A stretch of 64,000 nucleotides of DNA from Bariatricus massiliensis (GTDB lineage Bacteria; Bacillota; Clostridia; Lachnospirales; Lachnospiraceae): positions 1,065,617-1,129,616 of the forward strand of contig NZ_LT574838.1 of NCBI RefSeq assembly GCF_900086725.1, given 5' to 3'. A model generated the notes under the pieces. That model was not told where the DNA came from and did not search any database. It saw nothing but the letters and a program-made list of their open reading frames with translations. A program made the translations under genes and the position numbers. Shown here one piece after another: positions 42,722 through 52,254 of the stretch (positions are counted from its first letter, which is position 1; each line of letters opens with the position of its first letter).

Positions 42722-44401
42722 TCAACTAAAAAGCTTTGTTTCTAGGAAATCAGCAATCTCTTTCAGTGTCCCATCCCGGAACGGGTTGCTGAGTCCGGCA
42801 TAGGCAAGCGTCTCAAAATACCCACGGCTTCCCCCTGATTTGCACAATTTATAATAGTCCGCCCACGCCTGCTCTTTGTTTTTGGTCATCTTCTTGTAAA
42901 ATTCAAATGCTCCCATCTGTGCCAGCGCATAATCCACATAATAAAATGGGTTGACAAATATATGAAGCTTCTGCATCCAGAAACCGCCGTTCTCCAGAAA
43001 AACATTGCCGTCATAGCTTCTCCACGGCATGTACGTCTGCTCCAGCTCCCGCCACACCCGGCGGCGTCCTTCGGCGTTAAGCCCCTCCTCGAACACCCGG
43101 TGCTGCAGTTCGTCCACACATACCATATAGGGTACAGCCTCTAAGGCTTGCGCCAAATGGCGCATACGGTACCGCTCTGCCTTATCTCCAAAGAACTTTT
43201 CCATCCACGGATAGGTGAAAAATTCCATGGACATAGAATGAATCTCATTGATTTCGCTGCTGGACCATACCATAGCAGACAACGGATAAATCCGGCTGGA
43301 GGTATACGCCTCAAACGCATGGCCTGCCTCGTGAGTCAATACATCCACGTCCGCGCTTGTTCCGTTGAAGTTAGAGAAAATAAAAGGCGCTTTTTCTTCT
43401 TTAAGGAACGCACAATATCCTCCGGGCTGTTTCCCTAGTCTCGTCTCCAAATCAAACAGCTCATGCTCCAACATGAAGTCAAAGAACTCTCCCGCCTCCG
43501 GCGCAAGCTCTTGATACATCTCCCTGCCCCAGCCTAACATCTCTTCTCTGCCACCGGCAGGAACCGCATTCCCGTCCGGGTCTGTAAGCTGCTCATCATA
43601 CCATTGAAGCTCTTCCACCCCCAGACGCTCCGCCTGTTCCTCAAAAAGCCTCTGACATAAAGGAACTATATACTCCTTCACCTGTCTGCGGAAGTTCTTC
43701 ACATCTTCCGGGGTATAATCAAAGCGTCCCATGCGGGCATAGACAAAAGAAATAAAACTGTCAAATCCTAATTTCCCAGCTATGCGGCTTCTCACTTCCA
43801 CCATCTGGTCATATATTCTATCCAGTTCACCAGACACCCCTTCATACATATCCGCCCAAGCTCGAAAAGCCTCCTGCCGTTCCTTGCGGTTCACACTCTG
43901 CATATGCTTCAAAAGTCCCGAGAAATTACAGGCCTTTCCGTCAAATTCCGTGCTGCAGGCAGAAATCACTCTGTTGTACTCCTGACATAAGGCTGAATCC
44001 AAAGCCATATCGTCCACAACTTCAGGGCTTGCCAGTTTCTGCCCTATCTCAATCTCCTGAACCAGAAGCTCACCAAACTCACGCTTTAAATCCTCCAGAT
44101 ATGGAGACTTCAAAAGGGCTGCCTCCGCCTCCTGCTCCAGCAAAGTCAGACTGCCCTGCCGCTTATAAAAATTGGTCATCTCTGCGTCATAAAACTCATC
44201 TCTCGTGTCAATGCTATTGCGTATATACGCGACATTGAACATCGTGTCAAAATGTCTGGACGCCTCTTCACGGTCAAGAAATACGTTCCGAAGCTCTTCA
44301 TAGCTGGAAGCATTCTTAATATCTTCCGCATATCGTTTAAGAGCATCCTTTTCCTGCTCAAAATCCGGTCTCTCATAGACCAGCTCCTTAAATGTTTTCA
44401 T
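42722..44401 (-). CDS. M3-family oligoendopeptidase
   Basis: 559 residues. The zinc motif is THEAGHAFEAY (HExxH), with the downstream ligand helix SSEINEIHSMSMEFF. The all-helical layout and length match PepF / Pz-peptidase A enzymes, which cut short cytosolic peptides. The ATG at 44401 has AAAGGAGGAG upstream. It follows the DUF5131 gene by 30 bp and the MerR-TipAS regulator may drive both. Confidence 0.92.
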   Translation of the reverse strand: MKTFKELVYERPDFEQEKDALKRYAEDIKNASSYEELRNVFLDREEASRHFDTMFNVAYIRNSIDTRDEFYDAEMTNFYKRQGSLTLLEQEAEAALLKSPYLEDLKREFGELLVQEIEIGQKLASPEVVDDMALDSALCQEYNRVISACSTEFDGKACNFSGLLKHMQSVNRKERQEAFRAWADMYEGVSGELDRIYDQMVEVRSRIAGKLGFDSFISFVYARMGRFDYTPEDVKNFRRQVKEYIVPLCQRLFEEQAERLGVEELQWYDEQLTDPDGNAVPAGGREEMLGWGREMYQELAPEAGEFFDFMLEHELFDLETRLGKQPGGYCAFLKEEKAPFIFSNFNGTSADVDVLTHEAGHAFEAYTSSRIYPLSAMVWSSSEINEIHSMSMEFFTYPWMEKFFGDKAERYRMRHLAQALEAVPYMVCVDELQHRVFEEGLNAEGRRRVWRELEQTYMPWRSYDGNVFLENGGFWMQKLHIFVNPFYYVDYALAQMGAFEFYKKMTKNKEQAWADYYKLCKSGGSRGYFETLAYAGLSNPFRDGTLKEIADFLETKLFS

Positions 44402-44431
44402 TATATTCTCCTCCTTTCACCAATCAGAAAA

Positions 44432-45154
44432 TCAAAAGAACCGTTTCCCATCTAATATATCTATTCCCAGCTCTTTCGCCATACTAGTCTGCTTGAATGG
44501 GTTTATTTTATTAACTACTCCGTCACGTTTAAAAAGTGAACCGGTATTTTTAAACCAAAACGTGACATTTGCCTCTATGCACTGCTCACGGATATCGAGT
44601 ACCCAGCCATAATCGCATTCCCTCGCTTCCCTGCCCGTTTCGCCGCCCACGGTGACATGGTCTACACCATGCAGGTAAGGGGTTAAATCTATGCCTTCTA
44701 AAAGCGGGGCACAGGCTATAAACCGCCGCTTTATCGGATAAGATAAAAAAAGCGGAAGCCTGTAATCAGCCAATTCTTGGTTTTCGACCGTACAGCCAAT
44801 GTTTATATTTTCATACCCCTCTCCCCAATCATCAGGGAGCGATACAAGAAAGCGGTCAATTCGTTTGGTCAAAATCAAAAAGTCTATGTCTTTTCTTTCT
44901 TTAATCATGGCCCATGCTTCCTTGCGCCATTCATCCGCTTCCGGAAGAAAAAAATCGGTGGCAAAGCATGTGGGAAGGATTTTATTCCCCTTAATGTTAT
45001 ACTCACCATTTGCTTTTTTTCTTATAGGCCAATCGAATTTATCTGTCTTTTGAATCGTATTTTGACCATAGCGTTTTGCATTTGGCCCATAAAAATAGCA
45101 GTTGCTGCACCCGTCACTTATCTTATAGCACCCTGTCCACGGTTCCCAGTTCAT
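44432..45154 (-). CDS. DUF5131 (phage Gp37/Gp68-like) protein
   Basis: 240 residues from ATG 45154 (MNWEPWTGCYK), which has GTGAGGAC upstream; the longer frame to 45298 lies inside the regulator gene and is rejected. The N-terminal cysteines GCYKISDGCSNC and later FLILTKRIDRF, CTVENQE and VGGETGREARE are typical of the Gp37/DUF5131 family, thought to be distant relatives of radical-SAM enzymes. The function is unknown. It overlaps the MerR gene by 32 bp, an unusually long overlap. Confidence 0.82.
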   Translation of the reverse strand: MNWEPWTGCYKISDGCSNCYFYGPNAKRYGQNTIQKTDKFDWPIRKKANGEYNIKGNKILPTCFATDFFLPEADEWRKEAWAMIKERKDIDFLILTKRIDRFLVSLPDDWGEGYENINIGCTVENQELADYRLPLFLSYPIKRRFIACAPLLEGIDLTPYLHGVDHVTVGGETGREARECDYGWVLDIREQCIEANVTFWFKNTGSLFKRDGVVNKINPFKQTSMAKELGIDILDGKRFF

Positions 45155-46013
45155 AGTTGTCCTCACTTTCCTTATAATACTCTTCAATTGCCTGTGCAAA
45201 AAACTCAGCTGCCCCTTCACCATATTTCTGCTCCAACGTGTTTTTGAAATGCTCATCCCTATAGCTGGACGCAGTAGACAGCATAATCCCTCTCTCATAC
45301 TTGATTTTTGAGAACTCTTTCATTACGAGTCCATATTCACCAATCAGCTCATGTACCTCAGGGGCGTTAACCGGACAATCTTTCAGCATAATCAACTTGT
45401 CTAAAATCTGCTCTATTTTAAATTCACATAGCTTTCCTGCCTGCGGACTTGGCGGATTGTTCATCACCTTCAGCGCGGTTTCCTTATCTCCGTACCACTC
45501 AACCAGATTTTGATACCCCTTCTGCATGTCCGGCTTGGATGCCCGCTCAATATAATGGTTCCTCCACGCCTCCATCCCGCCGAACTCCTTTTCGATTGTC
45601 TCGCGCAAAAAATCCGGCATATGATTCATGGTCGTCTGGCACATTTCTTCGATTTCTGATTTGTTGAATACTTCAAAGTCCATTTTATTTTCTCCTTTCA
45701 GAATGTCATCAATACTGGCAATCAAGCGTTCCATACGCTTCTTTTCGGCCACCAGCATACTCCTCTGCATTTGCAGTATTTGATTTCTGTCAAGAGAAGG
45801 ATTGTCCATAACGGCTTTGATTTTTTTCAAAGGCATATCAAATTCACGAAAAAAAAGAATTTGCTGCAAAATCTCCAAGGCACGCTCATCATAAAGCCGG
45901 TATCCGGCCGCCGTCTTATCCGTAGGCTTCAGTAGTCCAATCTCGTCATAATAGTGAATTGTACGCACACTGATACCTGTCAATTCTGATATTTCCTTAA
46001 CTGTTCTCATCAT
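45123..46013 (-). CDS. MerR-family regulator with TipAS drug-binding domain (copy B)
   Basis: 296 residues, clearly paralogous to 38800-39654: HTH ISELTGISVRTIHYYDEIGL, AGYRLYDERAL, linker helix with MDFEVFNKSEIEEM, and a TipAS-like domain with QNLVEWYGDKETALK. The ligand is unknown. Its promoter has the 19-bp spacer. Together with the DUF5131 and peptidase genes downstream it seems to form a drug- or peptide-responsive unit. Confidence 0.9.
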   Translation of the reverse strand: MMRTVKEISELTGISVRTIHYYDEIGLLKPTDKTAAGYRLYDERALEILQQILFFREFDMPLKKIKAVMDNPSLDRNQILQMQRSMLVAEKKRMERLIASIDDILKGENKMDFEVFNKSEIEEMCQTTMNHMPDFLRETIEKEFGGMEAWRNHYIERASKPDMQKGYQNLVEWYGDKETALKVMNNPPSPQAGKLCEFKIEQILDKLIMLKDCPVNAPEVHELIGEYGLVMKEFSKIKYERGIMLSTASSYRDEHFKNTLEQKYGEGAAEFFAQAIEEYYKESEDNYELGTVDRVL

Positions 46014-46079
46014 CTAATTCCCTCCCGCTCTTAATAGAATTCGCTAAATCAGATATCCTGCAAAGATATCTTACTTAGA

Positions 46080-46110
46080 ATTATATTTTATGACGTTACG
46101 TGAGGGTCAA
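46080..46110 (-). promoter_or_regulatory. MerR-type promoter with 19-bp spacer
   Basis: On the minus strand TTGACC (46105-46110) and a perfect TATAAT (46080-46085) lie 19 bp apart, with the near-palindrome TCACGTAACGTCA in the spacer. The first 11 bases of this promoter (TTGACCCTCAC) are identical to those of the copy A promoter at 39709. Confidence 0.82.
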
Positions 46111-46115
46111 TAGTT

Positions 46116-46475
46116 TTATGCAAGTAATTCCTGCTGCCTCTTTTTGCTGAATCCTTTGAGCACTAAATCATATGACTTGTCCAGCATATCTTTCAGCAGA
46201 TCATCTGGAACTTCTCCATCAGGCTTTATAGAATTCCAATGAACCTTATTCATGTAGTACCCCGGAATAATATCCGGATACTTGTCCCGGAAAAACTCTC
46301 CCTCCAGCGGCTCTAATTTCAAGGTAATATAGAAAGGCTCGTTATCATCATTCAGGCAGACTGCCGCAAACATCTTACCGCCTATCATATAACGAATCCA
46401 GTTCCATTCTTCCTTTAAATCTTTTGTCACACTTTTTTTACTTAATAGGAATTCATCCATCCAATCATATTTCAT
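46116..46475 (-). CDS. MmcQ/YjbR-family protein
   Basis: 119 residues; KMFAAVCLNDDNEPFYITLK followed by IPGYYMNKVHWNSI matches the MmcQ/YjbR fold (CyaY-like DNA-binding superfamily). The function is not known. It overlaps the DUF3781 gene by one base. Confidence 0.85.
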   Translation of the reverse strand: MKYDWMDEFLLSKKSVTKDLKEEWNWIRYMIGGKMFAAVCLNDDNEPFYITLKLEPLEGEFFRDKYPDIIPGYYMNKVHWNSIKPDGEVPDDLLKDMLDKSYDLVLKGFSKKRQQELLA

Positions 46476-46726
46476 TACTTTTTCTCCTTATGGGCTGTGA
46501 TTATCGTATAGCTGTACGCGTTTATCGTTATAATGCATCCCTCCACATTCACATACCAGTTTTTCCCTTTTCTTGTAATCACCGCGTCAGCAGATTCTGT
46601 TCTAGTCCTGCACCACTCCACCACGTCGTCCGTAGATAAAGAAAGATTTCTTTTTATTCTCTCTACTCCCAGCTCCGTAGTATGCAGCTTGTCTAAATTC
46701 GTCAATAACTCATTATTTCTGTCCAT
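46475..46726 (-). CDS. DUF3781 protein
   Basis: 83 residues: LHTTELGVERIKRNL, VVEWCRTRTESADA and KGKNWYVNVEGCIITINAYS are the signature of this small uncharacterised family, often found beside YjbR-type proteins in Clostridia (from memory). Its last base is the first base of the YjbR gene. Confidence 0.82.
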   Translation of the reverse strand: MDRNNELLTNLDKLHTTELGVERIKRNLSLSTDDVVEWCRTRTESADAVITRKGKNWYVNVEGCIITINAYSYTIITAHKEKK

Positions 46727-46758
46727 TTGTCAATTCCCCTAATCTCCTCTATCTTTTG

Positions 46759-47490
46759 TCAAAATTTATTTCTATGGCAGATAATACTTTTTATGATGCT
46801 GTAAATAATTCCGTAAAGGATGAGTGCGGCAAAAAGCGCGCCCATGCTGCCCCAAGAAAAATATTCTGCTTTTCCGTAAATCTCCGCCGGAAGCATCACA
46901 GGCGGAAGCACCCAGAGAATAGCCTTCAGCGCCGGAAACACCGCCGTCAAGGATGTACTGGTCAACGTCAAAGTTGTGAAGAATACAGTTAATACAATTG
47001 CCAGTTTCCGGTTCTTCATTACCCGCGGGTGAAGAAGGCTTCCCAGAGCCGCCCCCGCAAACGCGCTGCCCCCCTGAAGCAGTAAGGCATTTATTACATC
47101 AGAGACAAGCATCTGTCTTGTAAACATATCACCACCGTTCAGTATATTTTGAATGACTGGGAACAAGGCGTACAAGACATCCGCCAGAAGGGCGATGCAA
47201 ACAAGAAAAATCACTTTACTTGTATAATAGGAAGACACACTCTGTACTCTCAGCAAGAGAATCTGCTCTGTCACTATATTTTCTCCGGAGTTTACCGATA
47301 GTCCTACCCATACCATCACGAAAAACAAGAAAACGCTGGATACCAGATAACTGGAAACAATCTGCTGGGGTTTGATGGTATACATCGTATACAAAAATAT
47401 GACAGATACAATAAGAGGCATGATAAAAGTACTACCTTTAAAATAAATCTGGAGCTGAGTCTTAACTAAACTAACTGTCTTTTTCATCAT
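46759..47490 (-). CDS. ABC-2-type transporter permease
   Basis: 243 residues with about six hydrophobic helices (near 18-38, 45-65, 90-115, 130-150, 165-190, 215-232). No family motif beyond the ABC-2 topology. It overlaps its ATPase gene by 20 bp, so the two form one exporter; the substrate is unknown. Confidence 0.8.
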   Translation of the reverse strand: MMKKTVSLVKTQLQIYFKGSTFIMPLIVSVIFLYTMYTIKPQQIVSSYLVSSVFLFFVMVWVGLSVNSGENIVTEQILLLRVQSVSSYYTSKVIFLVCIALLADVLYALFPVIQNILNGGDMFTRQMLVSDVINALLLQGGSAFAGAALGSLLHPRVMKNRKLAIVLTVFFTTLTLTSTSLTAVFPALKAILWVLPPVMLPAEIYGKAEYFSWGSMGALFAALILYGIIYSIIKSIICHRNKF

Positions 47491-48274
47491 ACATACCTCT
47501 CAATTTCCATCCATTTTCAAGCAGTCTCAGGATAGCCGGCTGTGCCTCATCTTCTCCTATCAACAATCGGTATCCTGTCCCAAATCTTTCCATCCCTTCC
47601 CACAGCTGACTATTCTGCCCATTCTCCAGAATAAGAACATACCTCTTCTCCTTATCTGGCAGATAGGCGGTAAGAACCCCAGCCTGTATCGTATAAGTCT
47701 CCTCCGCCACAGCGTCCACCAGACTCTGCTCATGGCAGGCCATAAACACCGTTACCCCCTCACTCCTCAGCTTATTCACCTTTTGGATAAAAACTTTCTG
47801 GGATGCTGTGTCCTGCCCTGACAAAGGTTCATCCAGCAGCAGTATGTCCGGTTTTTTCATAAATGCCTGAATAACGCCAATTTTTTGAAGTGTCCCTTTG
47901 GATAAGTGTTTCATGGGAACATCCAGAAGCTCCGACAAGAAAAATTCCTCCCCTAAAACTTCTATCATACCGCCGATGGCCTTCTGTTCCAGTCCATCCA
48001 ATTCTCCCATTCTTTTAAGGTAAGATCTCGCAGTCAGAGGCAGCGGCATAAACTTCTCCGGCACATAGTGGAAAAGAACCGGGCTGCTGTAATGGACACG
48101 GCCATCTGTCGGCCTGACTAACCCCGCTATAATTTTCAGAAGCGTACTCTTACCACACCCGTTATGCCCCATAAAAGCGATGGACTGCCCTTGTAAAAAG
48201 GTGTGATTCACCTGATTCAACACGCATCTTCCATTAAAATTTTTTGTTATGTTCTCAAGTCTTATCTGCTCCAT
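47471..48274 (-). CDS. ABC transporter ATP-binding protein (ABC-2 partner)
   Basis: 267 residues from ATG 48274, with GGAGG 5 nt upstream; the longer frame to 48307 is rejected. Walker A GHNGCGKST, the signature LSKGTLQKIGVIQAF (SKGTLQK in place of the usual SGGQ), Walker B LLLDEPLSGQD and H-loop MACHEQS are seen. The C-terminal 55 residues form a small extra domain. A multidrug or peptide exporter is likely. Confidence 0.88.
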   Translation of the reverse strand: MEQIRLENITKNFNGRCVLNQVNHTFLQGQSIAFMGHNGCGKSTLLKIIAGLVRPTDGRVHYSSPVLFHYVPEKFMPLPLTARSYLKRMGELDGLEQKAIGGMIEVLGEEFFLSELLDVPMKHLSKGTLQKIGVIQAFMKKPDILLLDEPLSGQDTASQKVFIQKVNKLRSEGVTVFMACHEQSLVDAVAEETYTIQAGVLTAYLPDKEKRYVLILENGQNSQLWEGMERFGTGYRLLIGEDEAQPAILRLLENGWKLRGMYDEKDS

Positions 48275-48332
48275 TATTGCCTCCCTGCGCAATGATATAC
48301 TTCGCACTCAGCGCGAACGCCGCTATGCGCTC

Positions 48333-48338
48333 ATTATA
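48333..48338 (-). promoter_or_regulatory. Extended -10 promoter element TGCTATAAT
   Basis: On the minus strand TGCTATAATGAGCGCATAG lies about 60 bp before the ATPase start. The same 19-mer precedes the acetyltransferase gene at 18646. Confidence 0.5.
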
Positions 48339-48498
48339 GCATAGTTTACATCCCAATATAAAGTTAAACAGAAATATGTTCCCGGGAATGAAAAGAAACA
48401 ATAATGAAATCTTAAGAACTTCTTCCACTCTTCTTTCATAGAATATGGCATAATATACAACAAATATGTGTTATTATATTTCTATACATGTGATGTTA

Positions 48499-48550
48499 GG
48501 GACAAAATATATTTTGTCCCCTGATGCCGACAGATTTCTCCGCAGGCATC
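48499..48550. repeat. Double palindrome upstream of the TraX-like gene
   Basis: A perfect 22-bp palindrome (GGGACAAAATA and complement, 48499-48520) is followed by a hairpin with GATGCC / GGCATC arms (48523-48550). The loop of the latter contains the 15-mer shared with the element at 784-912. It sits just before the ribosome site of the TraX-like gene. Confidence 0.6.
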
Positions 48551-48571
48551 CTACATATGAGGGAGGGTTCT

Positions 48572-49327
48572 ATGAAAAAAAGATTTGGTATTAGTGCCTT
48601 TTGGCTTAAATTAACCGCAATGGCAGGAATGCTCATTGACCATATACATACGCATTTTTACACCCAGACGCCTTATTGGCTAGGGTTCATAGGCGCTTTT
48701 GTGGCGCCCGTATTCGTTTATTTTCTGATAGAGGGATTTTTCCACACAAAAAGCAGGCCTAAATACTGTTTCCGTCTCTATGTCAGCGCCGCTGCCATGG
48801 GCATTGGTTCTGCTGTTTTAAATTTATTTCTCAAGGCCAGAGATGTCTGTATCGCCAACAATATTTTCCTGACTTTAGCAGTTCTCTTTACAATTATTTG
48901 GCTGATAGAGACTGTCCGCAGACAACGGCACGAAGAGCCTCGTATCTATTGGCTGCTTCTTCCTGCCACTGTTCTCGCTTTCAGCTGCCTGATGCTGGAA
49001 GGGGGAATATACATGCTTCCTTTTGCGTTAATAACCTATGTCTTCTATGGTAAGAAGCAATTCCAGGTAACCGGATATCTTCTGTTTTCTCTGATTTTAC
49101 TTGGGAAAGCGCTATATTCCTATTATTCAGTGGGCATGGCCTATGAATCTCTGTCCCATTACCTTGCCTTTGACCGTGAGTTTCTGATTGCCGCCGCGAT
49201 TCCGCTTATCTGTCTCTATAACGGAGAACGCGGGCCATCCGGCAAAGCTTCCAAATGGATGTTCTATATCTTTTATCCCGCTCACCTATGGATGATAGGG
49301 ATTTTGGAATATTTGTCGAAAGGGTAA
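48572..49327 (+). CDS. TraX-family membrane protein
   Basis: 251 residues from ATG 48572, with GGGAGGG upstream; the longer frame to 48524 crosses a palindromic element. About eight TMs; FWLKLTAMAGMLIDH near the start and FYIFYPAHLWMIG at the end are the TraX-family marks. TraX of the F plasmid acetylates pilin; chromosomal Clostridial members are of unknown role and resemble acyltransferase-3 proteins. It is transcribed alone. Confidence 0.88.
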   Translation: MKKRFGISAFWLKLTAMAGMLIDHIHTHFYTQTPYWLGFIGAFVAPVFVYFLIEGFFHTKSRPKYCFRLYVSAAAMGIGSAVLNLFLKARDVCIANNIFLTLAVLFTIIWLIETVRRQRHEEPRIYWLLLPATVLAFSCLMLEGGIYMLPFALITYVFYGKKQFQVTGYLLFSLILLGKALYSYYSVGMAYESLSHYLAFDREFLIAAAIPLICLYNGERGPSGKASKWMFYIFYPAHLWMIGILEYLSKG

Positions 49328-49357
49328 TTTCATCTAGGAATGGACAAAAACGGCAAA

Positions 49358-49396
49358 GAGGTGTACTCCAAAGCGGACGGCTTTGAAGTACACCTC
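49358..49396. terminator. Intrinsic terminator between convergent genes
   Basis: A hairpin with GAGGTGTACT / AGTACACCTC arms and CAAAGC / GCTTTG inner pairs (one mismatch), followed on the plus strand by CATTTATTTTG. It serves the TraX-like gene and possibly the NhaC gene. Confidence 0.8.
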
Positions 49397-49399
49397 CAT

Positions 49400-50815
49400 T
49401 TATTTTGTTCTCTTAAAGCTGATTCCTATGCCCAGCGCCGCCAAGAGCAGTGCCATAATAGGATTTGCGTAGGTGTTTACACTGTACAGAGCATATCCCT
49501 TCATACCGTATACACTTACTCCTAATGTAGCCACATAAAAGGCTCCTGCCGCGCTCCACGGCACAAGAGGCAGCATCATCGTGCCCGAATCCTCCAGAGT
49601 TCTCGAGAGTACACAAGGATCCATCCCCTTGGCGATAAACGCCTCCCGGAACATCTCTCCGGTCATTATGAAGGCTGGATACGAAGAACCGGCACAGGCA
49701 GCAATCACAAAATTCACGAGCAAAGCTCCGCCTATCAATGATACTTTTGTTCTGCATCTCTTGAGCAGCGGCTCTGCCGCTTTCTCTAAGAACCCGGCCT
49801 TTCCGATGATAGCCGCATAAGCATATCCACAGTAAACTACAATTACAATCCCGGCCATGGATTTCATTCCGCCCCGGTTCAAAAGTGTGAGCACCCCTTC
49901 AGCAGCTTCTCCCGCATACACCATGGCAACGGAGAATCCATTTACACAGCCTTCCATCCCTTTTACAACATCAAATCCCTGATAGGCTCCGCCGAGAATA
50001 ATAGCCGCGGCCGAGGCCATCAGCATGACGGGAACCGGAGGCTGTTTTAAAAATGCCCCCGCAAATAGGATGATAAATGGGATGAGCAGTATCACATTCC
50101 ATTGATAAATCCTGTCCAATGAGGCCAGCATATCGGCCGCTGTCTGGGGCAGCCCTGCCTCTGTCACTTCAATTCCTTTTCCGGCGATGAAGAAGACCAG
50201 CAGTGAAATGAGCGATGCAGGAATCGTCGTCCACAACATGGATTTGATATGCTCATATATGTTGACGCCACAGCACATAGGCGCCAAATTAGTTGTCTCT
50301 GAAAGTGGAGATAGTTTATCTCCCACAAGCGCCCCGCAGATGACCGCGGCGGCAGTGATATGCAGCGGCACCCCGAATCCCGCAGCCACTCCCATCATGG
50401 CTACTCCGCCGGTCGCCGCGGAGCCCCATGATGTGCCTGTGACTGTGGAGAGTATTGCGCATACAAAAAAGCTACATACATACAAATATTGTGGATGAAT
50501 CAGTTTTAATCCATAATAGATGACCATAGGTATTGAGCCACTGAACATGAACGCGCCGATTACAATACCTATTGTCCAGATAATTAGGATTGCAGGCGTC
50601 GCCTTCAAAAGCTTTTCCCCAATGCCCTCTTCCATGTCACTAAACGTCAGCCCAACTCTTCTAGCCAGAATTCCGGCCAGTACCGCCGCCCCGATCATTA
50701 AAATCTCAATGCGTATTCCAAGCCATATATATCCCACAGCCACAATAACCGCCATACCTAGAAGCGCTGCTGCCGACTCCAGCAAGGTGGGTTCCCTTTT
50801 TTCATGCTTTTTCAC
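49400..50815 (-). CDS. nhaC: NhaC-family Na+/H+ antiporter (copy 2 of the operon)
   Basis: 471 residues with about 11 TMs. ATGGVAMMGVAAGFGVPLHI, then GALVGDKLSPLSETTNLAP and PLVPWSAAGAF are the NhaC signature. The GTG start overlaps the stop of the first antiporter gene (GTGA). NhaC members exchange Na+ for H+ or, as in MleN, Na+/H+ coupled organic acids. Being behind reductase genes it may move the reductase substrate or product, or balance ions (inference). Confidence 0.9.
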   Translation of the reverse strand: MKKHEKREPTLLESAAALLGMAVIVAVGYIWLGIRIEILMIGAAVLAGILARRVGLTFSDMEEGIGEKLLKATPAILIIWTIGIVIGAFMFSGSIPMVIYYGLKLIHPQYLYVCSFFVCAILSTVTGTSWGSAATGGVAMMGVAAGFGVPLHITAAAVICGALVGDKLSPLSETTNLAPMCCGVNIYEHIKSMLWTTIPASLISLLVFFIAGKGIEVTEAGLPQTAADMLASLDRIYQWNVILLIPFIILFAGAFLKQPPVPVMLMASAAAIILGGAYQGFDVVKGMEGCVNGFSVAMVYAGEAAEGVLTLLNRGGMKSMAGIVIVVYCGYAYAAIIGKAGFLEKAAEPLLKRCRTKVSLIGGALLVNFVIAACAGSSYPAFIMTGEMFREAFIAKGMDPCVLSRTLEDSGTMMLPLVPWSAAGAFYVATLGVSVYGMKGYALYSVNTYANPIMALLLAALGIGISFKRTK

Positions 50816-52218
50816 TGTACATCATCCCTTCTCTCAGGCAGCCGTCTCATGAACCAGCCAGTAAATCCATACACAATGAGCAGGATGGAAGAAGCCCAGA
50901 AAGAAAAGTAAAATGGCAGGAAATCTTTGAATGTAATGCCAAGTGTGGAGACAATCAATACATGGCTGCCACACCAAGGAACCAATGCATTCGTATGTCC
51001 CGAACCTTCAAGCAGGGCTCTCGCCATATTCAAGTTGTGGAGCCCGGCGTCCTCATAGGGCTTTTTGAACATCCCTGTATTTAATACGACTCCTGTGTAT
51101 GCAGTTCCACCCAGATAAGTACAAAGTACGGCAGAAATATAGGAAGAAAGAACTAAAGTACCTCTTTTTCCTGTAATCTTACCCATCTTTGAGATCAATG
51201 CGTCCATGACCCCTACGGCCTCCAGTGTTCCGGCCAATATGAAAGCACAAAAAATTATGAGCATGATACTCATCATCTTTAGAATGCCTCCCCCCGTCAG
51301 CAGCTTGTCAATCTCAGCCACTCCGGTGTCCGTCACATAACCGTTATACAATGCGTTCAGTATCTCACCGGGATTTTTCCCTTGATAGAATACCGCCAGT
51401 AAAATCGCCAAGACTACACCAAGCACGAGGACCGGAAGAACCGGCTTTTTCATAGCCGCCAGCACGACAACCACGAGGATAGGAATCAAAAGCAGTAGAA
51501 AATTTATATGGTATTGTGCCCCGATGCCATCGACCAAAAACTGAATCTTCTCCTTGTCCATGCCTTTACCGGCATAGCTGATACCAAGTATCCCAAATAT
51601 TGCCGCCGCAATCAATCCCCCGATTCCACTGGTCGGCAGCATGTATTTCCATACGTCAACTACATCCTCTCCGGTCATAGCCGCGCCCAGATTGGTAGTA
51701 TCGGACAGCGGGCTCCACTTGTCCCCAATCCAGCATCCGCTGACGATGGCTCCTCCTGCAATGCCCACAGGCACACCGATTCCGTTTGCTACCCCCATCA
51801 ACGCCACTCCCACGGTGGCACAGGTCGTCCAAGATGAGCCTGTCGCTATGGAAACAACCGCGGATGACACAAAAGCAGCCAGAAGGAAAGTTCCCGGTGT
51901 CAAAATCTTAAGTCCCATTATCACGAGGGCTGGTATTGTTCCGCTGGCCAGCCAAGACGCACTGATAAGTCCGACCATCAGCAATATAATGACTGCCGAC
52001 ATCCCTTTTGAAAACATAGCAAGAATCTGTTTATAAATGGTATCCCATTTGATTTTCAGCACGATTACCCCATAGGCCGCTGATACAAGCGCGCATAAAA
52101 GTATTGCCATGCCTGTGGGAAACCGGCCGCTGGCCCAGATAAAAATACCTACAAATACTGCAACTAAAACCAATGCTTCCCCAAAATTGATACTTCTTTG
52201 ATTTTCCTTTCTTTCCAT
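50812..52218 (-). CDS. nhaC: NhaC-family Na+/H+ antiporter (copy 1 of the operon)
   Basis: 468 residues from ATG 52218, with AGGGGGAAAA upstream; an in-frame codon at 52251 is the longer alternative. SSWTTCATVGVALMGVANGI, GCWIGDKWSPLSDTTNLGAA and NALVPWCGSHV are the NhaC marks. It is 36 bp behind the selenoprotein gene, and both antiporters follow the same orientation, so one operon is likely. The two copies differ a good deal, which argues for different roles. Confidence 0.9.
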   Translation of the reverse strand: MERKENQRSINFGEALVLVAVFVGIFIWASGRFPTGMAILLCALVSAAYGVIVLKIKWDTIYKQILAMFSKGMSAVIILLMVGLISASWLASGTIPALVIMGLKILTPGTFLLAAFVSSAVVSIATGSSWTTCATVGVALMGVANGIGVPVGIAGGAIVSGCWIGDKWSPLSDTTNLGAAMTGEDVVDVWKYMLPTSGIGGLIAAAIFGILGISYAGKGMDKEKIQFLVDGIGAQYHINFLLLLIPILVVVVLAAMKKPVLPVLVLGVVLAILLAVFYQGKNPGEILNALYNGYVTDTGVAEIDKLLTGGGILKMMSIMLIIFCAFILAGTLEAVGVMDALISKMGKITGKRGTLVLSSYISAVLCTYLGGTAYTGVVLNTGMFKKPYEDAGLHNLNMARALLEGSGHTNALVPWCGSHVLIVSTLGITFKDFLPFYFSFWASSILLIVYGFTGWFMRRLPERRDDVQ

Positions 52219-52254
52219 ATGGTTTTCCCCCTGTATGAAACAAGAACACAATAT

